A stretch of 59,830 nt of DNA from Phaeospirillum sp. (GTDB lineage: Bacteria; Pseudomonadota; Alphaproteobacteria; Rhodospirillales; Magnetospirillaceae). The stretch is from NCBI GenBank assembly GCA_030824585.1, contig JAVBXM010000249.1:1-59830 (forward strand), written 5' to 3'. Below, piece by piece: positions 36,126 through 44,332 of the stretch. How positions within the stretch are numbered: the first letter of the stretch is position 1; every line of letters begins with the position of its first letter. Made by a program: the position numbers and the translations under genes. A model generated the notes under the pieces. That model saw only the letters and a list, made by a program, of their open reading frames with translations. It had not been told where the DNA came from and did no database searches.

Positions 36126-36749
36126 ATGGGCCGCCCGTCGCCCGACACCAAGCAGATTTTGATCGATACCGCGCTGGCGCTGATCTGGATGAGCAGCTAC
36201 GGCTCGGTCAGCGTCGACGACATCTGCAAGGCCGCCGGGGTCAAGAAGGGCAGCTTCTACCACTTCTTCCCCTCCAAGGTGGATTTGGCCGTGGCGGCCA
36301 TGGAGCACTCCTATCACGAGGTTAAGCCGCTCTACGACACCATCTTCTCGCCCGACACCCCGCCCCTGAGGCGGTTCGAGCGCATGATGGAGGTGGTGGT
36401 CGAGAAGCAGACCGAGACCTTGGAGAAATACGGCCGGGTCTGCGGCTGTTCCGACACCTCGCTGGGTTGCGAGATGGCCGGGCTGGAGGAACGCATCCGC
36501 GTCAAGTTCGAGGAATTGGCGAACCGCAAGAAGCGCTATTACGAAAACGCCCTGCGCGACATGGTGGCCGAGGGGTCGCTGCCCCCCGACACCGACGTCA
36601 AAGCCAAGGCCCACGAGATTTTCGCCTATCTTTTGGGACAGATGACCCTGGCCCGGATTCAGAACGATCTGGGCCTGCTCAAACGCGATCTGAGGCCGGG
36701 ATTGTTGGGACTTCTGGGTATCCAGGACAAGGCCGGCTCGGCCTCCTAG
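36126..36749 (+). CDS. TetR-family repressor of RND efflux operon
   Basis: 207 aa. N-terminal helix-turn-helix SVSVDDICKAAGVKKGSFYHFFPSKVDL is the TetR signature (part). The ligand domain has the cysteine cluster VCGCSDTSLGCEM at about residues 105-117, a position where many AcuR/NemR-like members carry a reactive Cys, so thiol-reactive compounds are possible inducers. Start at 36126; no strong ribosome site. It precedes an RND operon on the same strand, with a terminator and operator between. Confidence 0.9.
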   Translation: MGRPSPDTKQILIDTALALIWMSSYGSVSVDDICKAAGVKKGSFYHFFPSKVDLAVAAMEHSYHEVKPLYDTIFSPDTPPLRRFERMMEVVVEKQTETLEKYGRVCGCSDTSLGCEMAGLEERIRVKFEELANRKKRYYENALRDMVAEGSLPPDTDVKAKAHEIFAYLLGQMTLARIQNDLGLLKRDLRPGLLGLLGIQDKAGSAS

Positions 36750-36825
36750 CATACCGTTCGCCATTGCTTTGCCGACCGGGCTCTTTGCCGCCCGGAAGAG
36801 TTGGAAAGGGGCCGCCGCGCCCCAA

Positions 36826-36848
36826 GCCGCCCCGGGGCGGCATTTTTT
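36826..36848 (+). terminator. Rho-independent terminator after tetR gene
   Basis: Perfect 8+8 palindrome GCCGCCCC/GGGGCGGC followed by ATTTTTT. The clearest intrinsic terminator in the window. It separates the regulator from the efflux operon. Confidence 0.85.
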
Positions 36849-36864
36849 GGATCATCGAGTAGAC

Positions 36865-36874
36865 TGACCGGTCA
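36865..36874. promoter_or_regulatory. TetR-type operator at RND operon promoter
   Basis: Perfect palindrome TGACCGGTCA within GACTGACCGGTCAAAT. CTGACC can serve as -35 with TTATGT about 17 bp later, so the operator covers the promoter. Core matches the 36063 site. Confidence 0.65.
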
Positions 36875-36932
36875 AATACTAGGGTATTATGTCTCCTGGA
36901 CAGCCGGTCATAGACATCGAAGGAGTTTCCCC

Positions 36933-38159
36933 ATGACCGCTTCTCCCCGTTTCGCCAGGGCCCCCATCTCCAACAAAGGCCGCCTCTTCAGCAAAGGCAG
37001 GGCCCTCCTTCTCGCCACCGTCGCCCTGGCCGCCCTGGGCGGCGGCGCGGTGCTGCTCCGGGGCGCTCCCGGCCAGCCGGCCCAGGCCGCCGCCGCCCAG
37101 GCGGTTCCGGTCACCGTGCAGACCATGGCGCCCCGCAACGTCCAGGTCTGGTCCTCGTTCTCGGGCCGCATGCGGGCGGTGGACTTCGCCGAAATCCGGC
37201 CCGAGGTCAGCGGCCGCCTCACCCAGGTGCGCATCACCGACGGCCAGACCGTCAAGGCCGGCGACGTGCTGTTCGTGGTCGACCCCGCCCCCTTCGAAGC
37301 CGCCCTGGCCAAGGCCGAGGCCAGTCTGGCCACCGCCCGGACCAACGCCGTCTTCGCCCGCACCGAACTTGACCGGGCCGTCAACCTGATCAAGACCGAG
37401 GCCATCGCCCAGCGCCTCTATGACGAGCGCGCCAATGCCGAAAAGGTGGCCCGTTCCGCGGTGCTGTCCGCCGAGGCCGAGTTGAAGCAGGCGCGCATCA
37501 ACATGGACCACGCCTATGTCAAGGCGCCCATCGCCGGCCGGGTCAGCCGCGCCGAGATCACGCTGGGCAACGTGGTGCAGGCCGGCCCCGGCGCGCCGCT
37601 GCTGACCTCCATCGTCTCCAACGACGGCATCTACGCCGATTTCGAGGTGGACGAGCAGACCTACATGAAGGGCATCCGCGCCCAGGACGGCTCGCGCGAC
37701 AAAGAGCGCCGCATCCCGGTCCAGATCACCGTGCGCGGCGACGAGGCCCATCCCTATCTCGGCACCATCCAAAGCTTCGACAACCGCATCGACACCGCGT
37801 CCGGCACCATCCGCGCCCGCGCCCGCTTCGACAACCGGGACGGCGCCCTGATGCCGGGTATGTTCGTCTCGGTCAAGGTGGCCAGCGGCGGCGACGAGCC
37901 GGCCCTTTTGGTGCAGGAACGGGCCATCGGCAGCGACCAGAGCAAGAAATTCGTCTATGTGGTCGGCGACGACGGCAAGGTTGCCTATCGCGAGGTCGGA
38001 CTGGGGCCGCAGGTGGACGGAAGCCGCATCGTCCTGGCCGGACTCAAGGCCGGCGAGAAGGTGATCGTCGACGGGCTGCAGCACGTCCGCCCCAACATGG
38101 CGGTCACCGTTCAGGAGGCCTCGCTGGGCGCCAACGGACGCCATATCGCCGCGAACTGA
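36933..38159 (+). CDS. RND efflux periplasmic adaptor (MexE/AcrA-like)
   Basis: 408-aa membrane fusion protein. N-terminal TM/signal ALLLATVALAALGGGAVLL, lipoyl halves EIRPEVSGRLTQVRITDGQTVKAGDVLFVVDPAPF (part) and AYVKAPIAGRVSRAEITLGNVV, alpha-hairpin between, then beta-barrel and membrane-proximal domains. No lipobox cysteine. Ribosome site AGGAG, 8 bases upstream. First of a tripartite efflux operon under the TetR operator. Confidence 0.93.
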   Translation: MTASPRFARAPISNKGRLFSKGRALLLATVALAALGGGAVLLRGAPGQPAQAAAAQAVPVTVQTMAPRNVQVWSSFSGRMRAVDFAEIRPEVSGRLTQVRITDGQTVKAGDVLFVVDPAPFEAALAKAEASLATARTNAVFARTELDRAVNLIKTEAIAQRLYDERANAEKVARSAVLSAEAELKQARINMDHAYVKAPIAGRVSRAEITLGNVVQAGPGAPLLTSIVSNDGIYADFEVDEQTYMKGIRAQDGSRDKERRIPVQITVRGDEAHPYLGTIQSFDNRIDTASGTIRARARFDNRDGALMPGMFVSVKVASGGDEPALLVQERAIGSDQSKKFVYVVGDDGKVAYREVGLGPQVDGSRIVLAGLKAGEKVIVDGLQHVRPNMAVTVQEASLGANGRHIAAN

Positions 38160-38214
38160 GCCGCCGCATCCCCGTTTTTCGCTTTTGCCGCCCTCGTCAC
38201 GAGAAGGCCACGCC

Positions 38215-41200
38215 ATGACTTTGTCCAAATTCTTCATCGACCGCCCCATCTTCGCCGGGGTGATCTCCACCGTCATCCTGCTGGCGGGCCTGATCTCCAT
38301 GGTCTTGCTGCCCATCTCGGAATACCCCGAGGTCGTGCCGCCCTCGGTGATCGTCAAGGCCCAGTTCCCCGGCGCCAATCCCAAGGTCATCGCCCAGACC
38401 GTGGCGACACCGCTGGAGGAGCAGATCAACGGCGTCGAGAACATGCTCTACATGTTCTCCCAGGCCGCCAGCGACGGCACCATGACGCTCACCATCAGCT
38501 TCAAGATCGGCACCGACCCCGATCTCGCCACCCAATTGGTGCAGAACCGGGTCAACCAGGCCCTGCCCCGCCTGCCCGAGGTCACCCGGCAACTGGGCGT
38601 CACCACGGTCAAAAGCTCGCCCGACCTGACCATGGTGGTGCACCTGACCTCGCCCAACGAACGCTATGACATGCTGTACCTGCGTAATTACGCCCTGCTC
38701 AACGTCAAGGATCAGCTGGCGAAGATTCAGGGCGTGGGCAGCGTCCAGCTGTTCGGCTCGGGCGATTACGCCATGCGCATCTGGCTCGACCCCGAAAAGG
38801 TGGCCCAGCGGGCCATGACCGCCGACGAGGTGGTCGCCGCCATCCGCCGCCAGAACGTCCAGGTCGCCGCCGGCGTGATCGGCGGGCCGCCCTATGGCAA
38901 CGGCGTCGAACTGCAACTGCCCATCAACGCCCAGGGCCGGCTGACCGATGCCGACCAGTTCGCCGAGATCATCATCAAGCGCGATGGCGGCGTGGTCACC
39001 CGCCTGAAGGACGTGGCGAGGGTCGAAATCGACGCCGCCCAGTACGGCCTGCGCTCGCTGCTCGACAACAAACCCGCCGTCGCCATCCCGGTGTTCCAGT
39101 CGCCGGGCTCCAACGCCATCGAGATTTCCAATCAGGTCCGCGCCACCATGGCCGAGTTGAAGAAGAATTTCCCCGAAGGCCTGGATTACGCCATCGTCTA
39201 CGATCCCACCGTGTTCGTGCGCGGCTCCATCGAAGCGGTGGTCCACACCCTGCTGGAGGCGGTGGCCCTGGTGGTGCTGGTGGTGATCCTGTTCCTCCAG
39301 ACCTGGCGGGCCTCCATCATCCCGCTGCTGGCGGTGCCCATCTCCATCGTCGGCACCTTCGCGGTGATGCACATCTTCGGCTTTTCCATCAACGCCCTGT
39401 CCCTGTTCGGACTGGTGCTGGCCATCGGCATCGTCGTCGACGACGCCATCGTGGTGGTGGAGAATGTCGAGCGCAACATCGAGAACGGCCTTTCCCCCCG
39501 CGACGCCACCATCAAGGCCATGGGCGAGGTCACCGGCCCCATCATCGCCATCGCCCTGGTGCTGTGCGCGGTGTTCGTGCCCATCGCCTTCATCAGTGGA
39601 CTGACCGGTCAATTCTACCGCCAGTTCGCCCTGACCATCGCCTTTTCCACGGTGATTTCCGCCTTCAACTCCCTGACCCTGTCGCCGGCATTGGCGGTAA
39701 CCCTGCTGAAGGGCCGCGGCGCCCCCAAGGATGCCCTGACCCGGGGCATGGACCGGGTGTTCGGCCGCTTCTTCGCCGGCTTCAACCGGGTGTTCCACGG
39801 CGGCTCGCACGCCTATGGACGGGGCGTCACCGGCATCCTGGGACGCAAATCGGCGGCCATGCTGATCTATCTGCTGCTGCTAGGCGCCACCTATGTGGGC
39901 TTCCAGGCGGTGCCGCCCGGCTTCGTCCCCACCCAGGACAAGCAATATCTGGTGAGCTTCGCCCAGTTGCCCGACGGCGCCACCCTGGAGCGCACCGAGA
40001 GCGTCATCCGCGCCATGTCCGACATCGCGCTCAAGGAACCGGGCGTGGAAAGCGCGGTAGCCTTTCCCGGCCTGTCCATCAACGGCTTCATCAACAGCCC
40101 CTCGGCCGGCATCGTCTTCGTCACCTTGAAGCCGTTCGCGGAGCGCCGCTCGGCCGAATTGTCGGGCTTCGCCATCTCCCAGAAGCTCCAGACCAAGTAT
40201 CTGGGGGTGAAGGACGCCTTCATCGCCATCTTCCCGCCGCCCCCCGTCCAGGGCCTGGGCACCATCGGCGGCTTCAAGCTGCAGGTGGAGGACCGCACCG
40301 ACCAGGGCTACGAGGCGCTGGACCAGACCATGAAGGCGGTGCAGGCCAAGGCCGCCCAGACGCCGGAGCTGGCCCGCGTCTTCTCCAGCTACAAGATCGG
40401 CATGCCCCAGCTCTATACCGAGCTGGACCGCACCAAGGCCGCCCAACTGGGCGTGGACGTCCAGGACGTGTTCAGCGCCATGCAGATCTATCTGGGCTCA
40501 CTCTACGTCAACGACTTCAACAAGTTCGGCCGCACCTACCAGGTCATCGCCCAGGCCGACCGCCAGTTCCGGTCCAAGCCCGACGACATCCTGAAGCTGC
40601 AGATCCGCAATTTCGAGGGCCGCATGGTGCCGTTGGGCTCCATCATCCGGGTGACCGAGACCACCGGCCCCGACAGCGCCATGCGCTACAACGCCTTCCG
40701 CTCGGCCGACGTCAACGGCGGCCCGGCGCCGGGCTATTCCACCGGTCAGGCCCAGGCGGCCATGACCCGCATCCTCGACGAGACCCTGCCCAAGGGCATG
40801 GGCTACGAGTGGACCGAGCTGACCTACCAGCAGATCCTGGCCGGCAACACCGCCATGCTGGTGTTTCCCATCTGCGTGCTGCTGGTCTTCCTGGTGCTGG
40901 CGGCCCAGTACGAAAGCCTGTTCCTGCCCGCCGCCATCATCCTGATCGTCCCCATGTGCCTGCTGTCGGCCATCGCCGGCGTCTGGCTGACCGGCGGCGA
41001 CAACAACATGTTCACCCAGATCGGCCTGTTCGTGCTGATCGGCCTGGCCTGCAAGAACGCCATCCTGATCGTCGAGTTCGCCCGCGAGCTGGAGATCGCC
41101 GGCAAGGGCACCGTGGAAGCCGCCGTCGAGGCGGCGCATCTGCGGCTGCGCCCGATCCTGATGACCTCCTTCGCCTTCATCATGGGGGTGGTGCCGCTGG

Positions 41201-41373
41201 TGCTGTCGTCGGGGGCCGGCGCCGAGATGCGCCACGCCATGGGGGTCGCCGTGTTCTTCGGCATGCTGGGCGTCACGTTCTTCGGCCTGTTCCTCACCCC
41301 CGTCTTCTACGTCCTCATGCGCGCGCTGGAAAAGCGCGTCACCGGAACCGAAAAGGTGCACCACCATGTCTAA
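38215..41373 (+). CDS. RND efflux inner-membrane pump (MexF/AcrB-like, HAE1)
   Basis: 1052-aa proton-driven multidrug pump with 12 TMs. N terminus MTLSKFFIDRPIFAGVIS, TM4 proton-relay GLVLAIGIVVDDAIVVVENVERN with the paired Asp, conserved GPIIAIALVLCAVFVPIAF (part), and C-terminal LIGLACKNAILIVEFAREL with TM10 Lys. Start at 38215 (AGAAGG upstream) matches AcrB rather than the ten-codon longer frame. Its stop overlaps the outer membrane gene by 8 bp. Substrates likely amphiphilic drugs or solvents. Confidence 0.95.
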   Translation: MTLSKFFIDRPIFAGVISTVILLAGLISMVLLPISEYPEVVPPSVIVKAQFPGANPKVIAQTVATPLEEQINGVENMLYMFSQAASDGTMTLTISFKIGTDPDLATQLVQNRVNQALPRLPEVTRQLGVTTVKSSPDLTMVVHLTSPNERYDMLYLRNYALLNVKDQLAKIQGVGSVQLFGSGDYAMRIWLDPEKVAQRAMTADEVVAAIRRQNVQVAAGVIGGPPYGNGVELQLPINAQGRLTDADQFAEIIIKRDGGVVTRLKDVARVEIDAAQYGLRSLLDNKPAVAIPVFQSPGSNAIEISNQVRATMAELKKNFPEGLDYAIVYDPTVFVRGSIEAVVHTLLEAVALVVLVVILFLQTWRASIIPLLAVPISIVGTFAVMHIFGFSINALSLFGLVLAIGIVVDDAIVVVENVERNIENGLSPRDATIKAMGEVTGPIIAIALVLCAVFVPIAFISGLTGQFYRQFALTIAFSTVISAFNSLTLSPALAVTLLKGRGAPKDALTRGMDRVFGRFFAGFNRVFHGGSHAYGRGVTGILGRKSAAMLIYLLLLGATYVGFQAVPPGFVPTQDKQYLVSFAQLPDGATLERTESVIRAMSDIALKEPGVESAVAFPGLSINGFINSPSAGIVFVTLKPFAERRSAELSGFAISQKLQTKYLGVKDAFIAIFPPPPVQGLGTIGGFKLQVEDRTDQGYEALDQTMKAVQAKAAQTPELARVFSSYKIGMPQLYTELDRTKAAQLGVDVQDVFSAMQIYLGSLYVNDFNKFGRTYQVIAQADRQFRSKPDDILKLQIRNFEGRMVPLGSIIRVTETTGPDSAMRYNAFRSADVNGGPAPGYSTGQAQAAMTRILDETLPKGMGYEWTELTYQQILAGNTAMLVFPICVLLVFLVLAAQYESLFLPAAIILIVPMCLLSAIAGVWLTGGDNNMFTQIGLFVLIGLACKNAILIVEFARELEIAGKGTVEAAVEAAHLRLRPILMTSFAFIMGVVPLVLSSGAGAEMRHAMGVAVFFGMLGVTFFGLFLTPVFYVLMRALEKRVTGTEKVHHHV

Positions 41374-42775
41374 GCGCAAGATCGCCCCCTCCGCCCTGGT
41401 GCTGACCGGGCTGCTGCTCGCCGCCTGCACCAGCCCGGCCGGGCCGCAGGAGTCCGGGATCGAGACCCCGTCCCTGTGGAGCCGCCTGACCGGGTCCGCC
41501 CCGGCCCAGGCCGATCCCGCCGCGCCGCTGGTCCTCGGCCCCGACGCCGAGGTCGAGCAGACCTGGTGGCGGCGCTTCGGCGATCCCACCCTGGACACCC
41601 TGGTGACCGATGCCCTGGCCGGCAACCAGACCCTGGCCATGGCCAAGGCCCGGGTCGAGGAGGCCCAGGCCGCGCGCGGCCTTGCCCGTTCACGCCTGCT
41701 GCCGGAAATCAGTGCCGCCGGCTCGGCCCAGCGCACCAACCAGGGCTACGCCACCGGCGACAAGGCGGTGAGCGTGGCCCAGATCGATCTCAGGGCAACC
41801 TGGGAACTGGACCTGTTCGGCCGCAATCAGGCCCGCATGGCCGAGGCCAACGCCCTGCTGCAATCGGAGGAGGCCACCCGCCAGGGTGTGCGGGTGGCGC
41901 TGCTGGCCGAGGTGGCGCGGACTTATTTCGATCTGCGCGACGCCATCCGCCAGATCGAGCTGACGCGGCAGAACCTGGGAACCCAGCGCCGCACCCTGGA
42001 GATCATCCGCGCCCAGCGCCAGGGCGCCCTGGCCAGCGATTTCGACGTGCAGCGGGCCGGCGCCCGGGTGTCGGCCACCGAGGCCCTGATTCCGTCCCTG
42101 GAGACCGCCCGCGATGTGGCGCTGAACCGGCTGTCCGTGCTGTTGGGCCGCGTGCCCGGCGGCCGCGACACCCTACTGGCCGACCTGCCGCCGGCCAGGC
42201 CCCTCGACCCGGCCATCGTGGTCGCTGCTCCGGCCAAGGTGCTGGCGGCACGGCCCGACGTGCGCGCCGCCGAGCGCCGCTTCGCCGCCAGCCTGTCGGC
42301 CAAGGACGCCGCCACCGCCGAGTTGTTTCCCAACATCTCGCTGTCGGCCCTGTTCGGCGCCCAGACCGCCACCCCGATGAATGCCACCCCCTGGGGTATC
42401 GGCCTGGCCCTGGTGCAGCCCATTCTCAATTTCGGCCGCATCGAATCCCAGATCGACGCCGCCGACGCCCGCCAGCGCCAGGCCTTCCTGGCCTATCAGC
42501 GCAGCGTGCTGGAAGCGCTGGAGGATATGGAAAACGCACTGTCGCGCTATGGCCACGAAGCCGGCCGCAACGTCGCGCTCGCCACCGGCGTGGCCCAGAA
42601 TCGCCGGGCCTCGGAGCTGGCGCATACCCAATACACCAACGGCTATACCGGCCTGCTCGACGTCTTGGTGGCGGAGCGCGACCTGTTGGACGCCGAAGCG
42701 GCCCAGGCGTCCTCCGATACCGGCCTCCGCCGGAATCTGGTCGCCATCTACGCCGCGGCCGGCGGCGGCTGGTGA
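41366..42775 (+). CDS. RND outer membrane factor lipoprotein (OprM/NodT family)
   Basis: 469 aa. Lipobox LTGLLLAAC-T, then two OEP repeats: LVTDALAGNQTLAMAKARVEEAQAARGLARS (part) and PNISLSALFGAQTA with YTNGYTGLLDVLVAERDLLDAEAA. Forms a trimeric TolC-like channel for the pump upstream. Ends with a Gly-rich tail AAAGGGW. Final gene of the operon; a hairpin follows. Confidence 0.94.
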   Translation: MSKRKIAPSALVLTGLLLAACTSPAGPQESGIETPSLWSRLTGSAPAQADPAAPLVLGPDAEVEQTWWRRFGDPTLDTLVTDALAGNQTLAMAKARVEEAQAARGLARSRLLPEISAAGSAQRTNQGYATGDKAVSVAQIDLRATWELDLFGRNQARMAEANALLQSEEATRQGVRVALLAEVARTYFDLRDAIRQIELTRQNLGTQRRTLEIIRAQRQGALASDFDVQRAGARVSATEALIPSLETARDVALNRLSVLLGRVPGGRDTLLADLPPARPLDPAIVVAAPAKVLAARPDVRAAERRFAASLSAKDAATAELFPNISLSALFGAQTATPMNATPWGIGLALVQPILNFGRIESQIDAADARQRQAFLAYQRSVLEALEDMENALSRYGHEAGRNVALATGVAQNRRASELAHTQYTNGYTGLLDVLVAERDLLDAEAAQASSDTGLRRNLVAIYAAAGGGW

Positions 42776-42792
42776 TATTCTCCCGGGAAGCT

Positions 42793-42827
42793 GGGATGTT
42801 TTGCCATACCCGCAAACGGGTCATCCC
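42793..42827. terminator. Nested hairpin between convergent RND and marR genes
   Basis: Outer arms GGGATG/CATCCC enclose ACCCG-CAAA-CGGGT. It covers the end of the marR coding region and lies 18 bp after the outer membrane factor stop. Confidence 0.5.
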
Positions 42828-43306
42828 ACTTCCAGCGGTACCCGGCTGAGCTCGTTGTTCTGGTTCACCAATTTGTGGAGCAGATACATGAAGATCTTCT
42901 GCTCCCCCTCCGCCAGCGGCTCCAGCAATATCCGTTCGAAACTGCCGATCGGTCCGGCCAGCCCCTCGAGCATGGCGGAGCCCTCCCCGGAAATGAAAAG
43001 ACACTTGATGCGCTTGTCCTTGCCGTTCCGGCGCTGAAGCAGTCCCTTCTTCTCCAGCCGGATGACCACGTCGCCGATGGTCGAGCGGTCGAAGGCGATC
43101 ATCCGCGCCAGCGACCGCTGATCGACCCCCGGATAGGCGCTGACCACGGTCAGGGCCGCGAATTGGACGGGGGTAATGCCGAACGCCTGGGTTTCGTTCA
43201 GAAAGATCGAAACCGCGATCTGATGGAACCTGCGCGCCAGATGCCCGGGATTGCCGTAGATCGGGAGGGTGTCCTGGCCTTTTTCGTCCGCCAGCAAATC
43301 AGACAT
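42821..43306 (-). CDS. MarR-family transcriptional regulator
   Basis: 161-aa winged helix. ITPVQFAALTVVSAYPGVDQRSLARMIAFDRSTIGDVVIRLEKKGLL (part) is the MarR DNA-binding region, followed by the wing RRNGKDKRIKCLF. The recognition helix is around DRSTIGDVVIRLEKKG. Divergent from the corrinoid methyltransferase operon, with a 22-bp perfect inverted repeat between them that is the obvious operator. Likely a repressor released by the methylated substrate or its demethylated product, possibly an aromatic acid as for many MarR proteins; inference. Confidence 0.92.
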   Translation of the reverse strand: MSDLLADEKGQDTLPIYGNPGHLARRFHQIAVSIFLNETQAFGITPVQFAALTVVSAYPGVDQRSLARMIAFDRSTIGDVVIRLEKKGLLQRRNGKDKRIKCLFISGEGSAMLEGLAGPIGSFERILLEPLAEGEQKIFMYLLHKLVNQNNELSRVPLEVG

Positions 43307-43446
43307 GCCTCATCCTTCACGACAGTTCCCTCCTTCGAGGACGCCGCATCTCATCGTATTTCCCCCGGCAATTCAATCGGCTCATTTTCCGGCCGGATAT
43401 CGACAGTATGCTCACCAAATTTATGGCGCAGACCTATCATTTTGCG

Positions 43447-43468
43447 GTGCAATATTTCAATATTGCAC
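43447..43468. promoter_or_regulatory. 22-bp perfect inverted repeat, probable MarR operator
   Basis: GTGCAATATT-TC-AATATTGCAC: ten-base arms, two-base centre, no mismatch. Size and the TTGC/GCAA-like arms suit a MarR dimer. It is 141 bp from the marR start and 205 bp from the corrinoid protein start. Confidence 0.75.
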
Positions 43469-43510
43469 ATTATCAGCACTCTCAAAAACGGATTTAAATT
43501 AATCATATAC

Positions 43511-43530
43511 GTTATATAACATAGTGTTAT
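43511..43530. repeat. Overlapping palindromes GTTATATAAC and ATAACA-TAG-TGTTAT
   Basis: A perfect 10-bp palindrome overlaps a perfect 6-3-6 dyad. It may be a second regulator site (for example an oxygen or nitrogen-status regulator) or the AT-rich promoter core of the corrinoid operon. Confidence 0.4.
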
Positions 43531-43672
43531 CCAAAAATTCCGCCAGACCTCTCCCGCCGCCGAGCCTTCCCCGGAAACACCTAAAAATATTGACAGTATA
43601 CCTACTATTATGGTGACAATACCCATGCAGGCCGGATGGCTTTGGCCCGGATATGGATTGAGGGAGGAAACA

Positions 43673-44332
43673 ATGGCGCTGGATGAAACGGCCCTGGTGA
43701 TCGCCATCGCCGACATGGAGGAGGACGAGGCGCTGCGCCTGGCGCGCCAGGCCATCGATGACGGCTTTGATCCGCAACGCATCCTCGACCTCTGCCGCGC
43801 CGCCATGGACATCGTCGGCGCGCGCTTCGAGAAGAACGAGTACTTCCTGCCCGAGCTGATGATGGCGGGCGAGATGCTCGAACAGATCGGCGCCATGGTA
43901 AAGCCGCTGCTGCTGGCCAAGGACGGCGATTCGGGAGCGGCGGCCGGACCGGTGGTGATGATCGGCACCGTCCACGGCGACCTGCACGACATCGGCAAGA
44001 ACATCGTCACCTTCATGCTGGAGGTGAACGGCTTCAAGGTGATCGACCTGGGCATCGACGTGCCGGTCGCCACCTTCATCGACAAGATCCAGGAGCACCG
44101 GCCGGCGGTGGTGGGATTGTCGGGCTTCCTGACACTGGCCTTCGATTCCATGAAGGAGACGGTGGAAGCCATCGCCGCCGCCGGCATGCGCGACGGGCTG
44201 AAGATCATGATCGGCGGCGGCCAGGTGGACGAGACGGTGCGGGCCTATACCGGCGCCGACGCCTTCGGCCTCAACGCCATGGCCGCCGTCTCGCTGTGCC
44301 AGACCTGGCTCGGCAAGGCGCGGGCGGCATGA
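43673..44332 (+). CDS. Corrinoid protein (methyl carrier, MtaC/MtvC-like)
   Basis: 219-aa B12-binding methyl carrier. Helical cap domain about residues 1-90 (LDLCRAAMDIVGARFEKNEYFLPELMMAGEML, part), then a Rossmann-type cobalamin domain with the base-off motif GDLHDIGKNIV (Asp-x-His-x2-Gly, the His being the lower Co ligand), GFKVIDLGIDVP, VGLSGFLTLAF and IGGGQVDE. Receives a methyl group from substrate on Co(I) and passes it to tetrahydrofolate. Strong ribosome site GGGAGGAAACA. First gene of the operon; ATGA overlap with the methyltransferase gene. Confidence 0.93.
   Translation: MALDETALVIAIADMEEDEALRLARQAIDDGFDPQRILDLCRAAMDIVGARFEKNEYFLPELMMAGEMLEQIGAMVKPLLLAKDGDSGAAAGPVVMIGTVHGDLHDIGKNIVTFMLEVNGFKVIDLGIDVPVATFIDKIQEHRPAVVGLSGFLTLAFDSMKETVEAIAAAGMRDGLKIMIGGGQVDETVRAYTGADAFGLNAMAAVSLCQTWLGKARAA

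Larger units (their letters stand above)
43307..43672. other. AT-rich 366-bp regulatory region between marR and corrinoid operon
   Basis: No gene seen. It is clearly more AT-rich than its surroundings and holds a 22-bp perfect inverted repeat (43447-43468), clustered smaller dyads (43511-43530) and a TTGACA at 43590-43595. I looked for a cobalamin riboswitch (B12 box GCCACTG and partners) and did not find one. The long leader may hold two promoters and several operators. Confidence 0.7.

Noticed and set aside
36845-36862. TAGACT near 36860 as another sulfur-regulon site
   Set aside because: No matching left arm at N8 spacing; the bases belong to the TetR operator region.
43307-43672. Cobalamin riboswitch in the leader of the corrinoid operon
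   Set aside because: No B12-box-like GCCACTG or partner elements; the leader is AT-rich with protein-type dyads.
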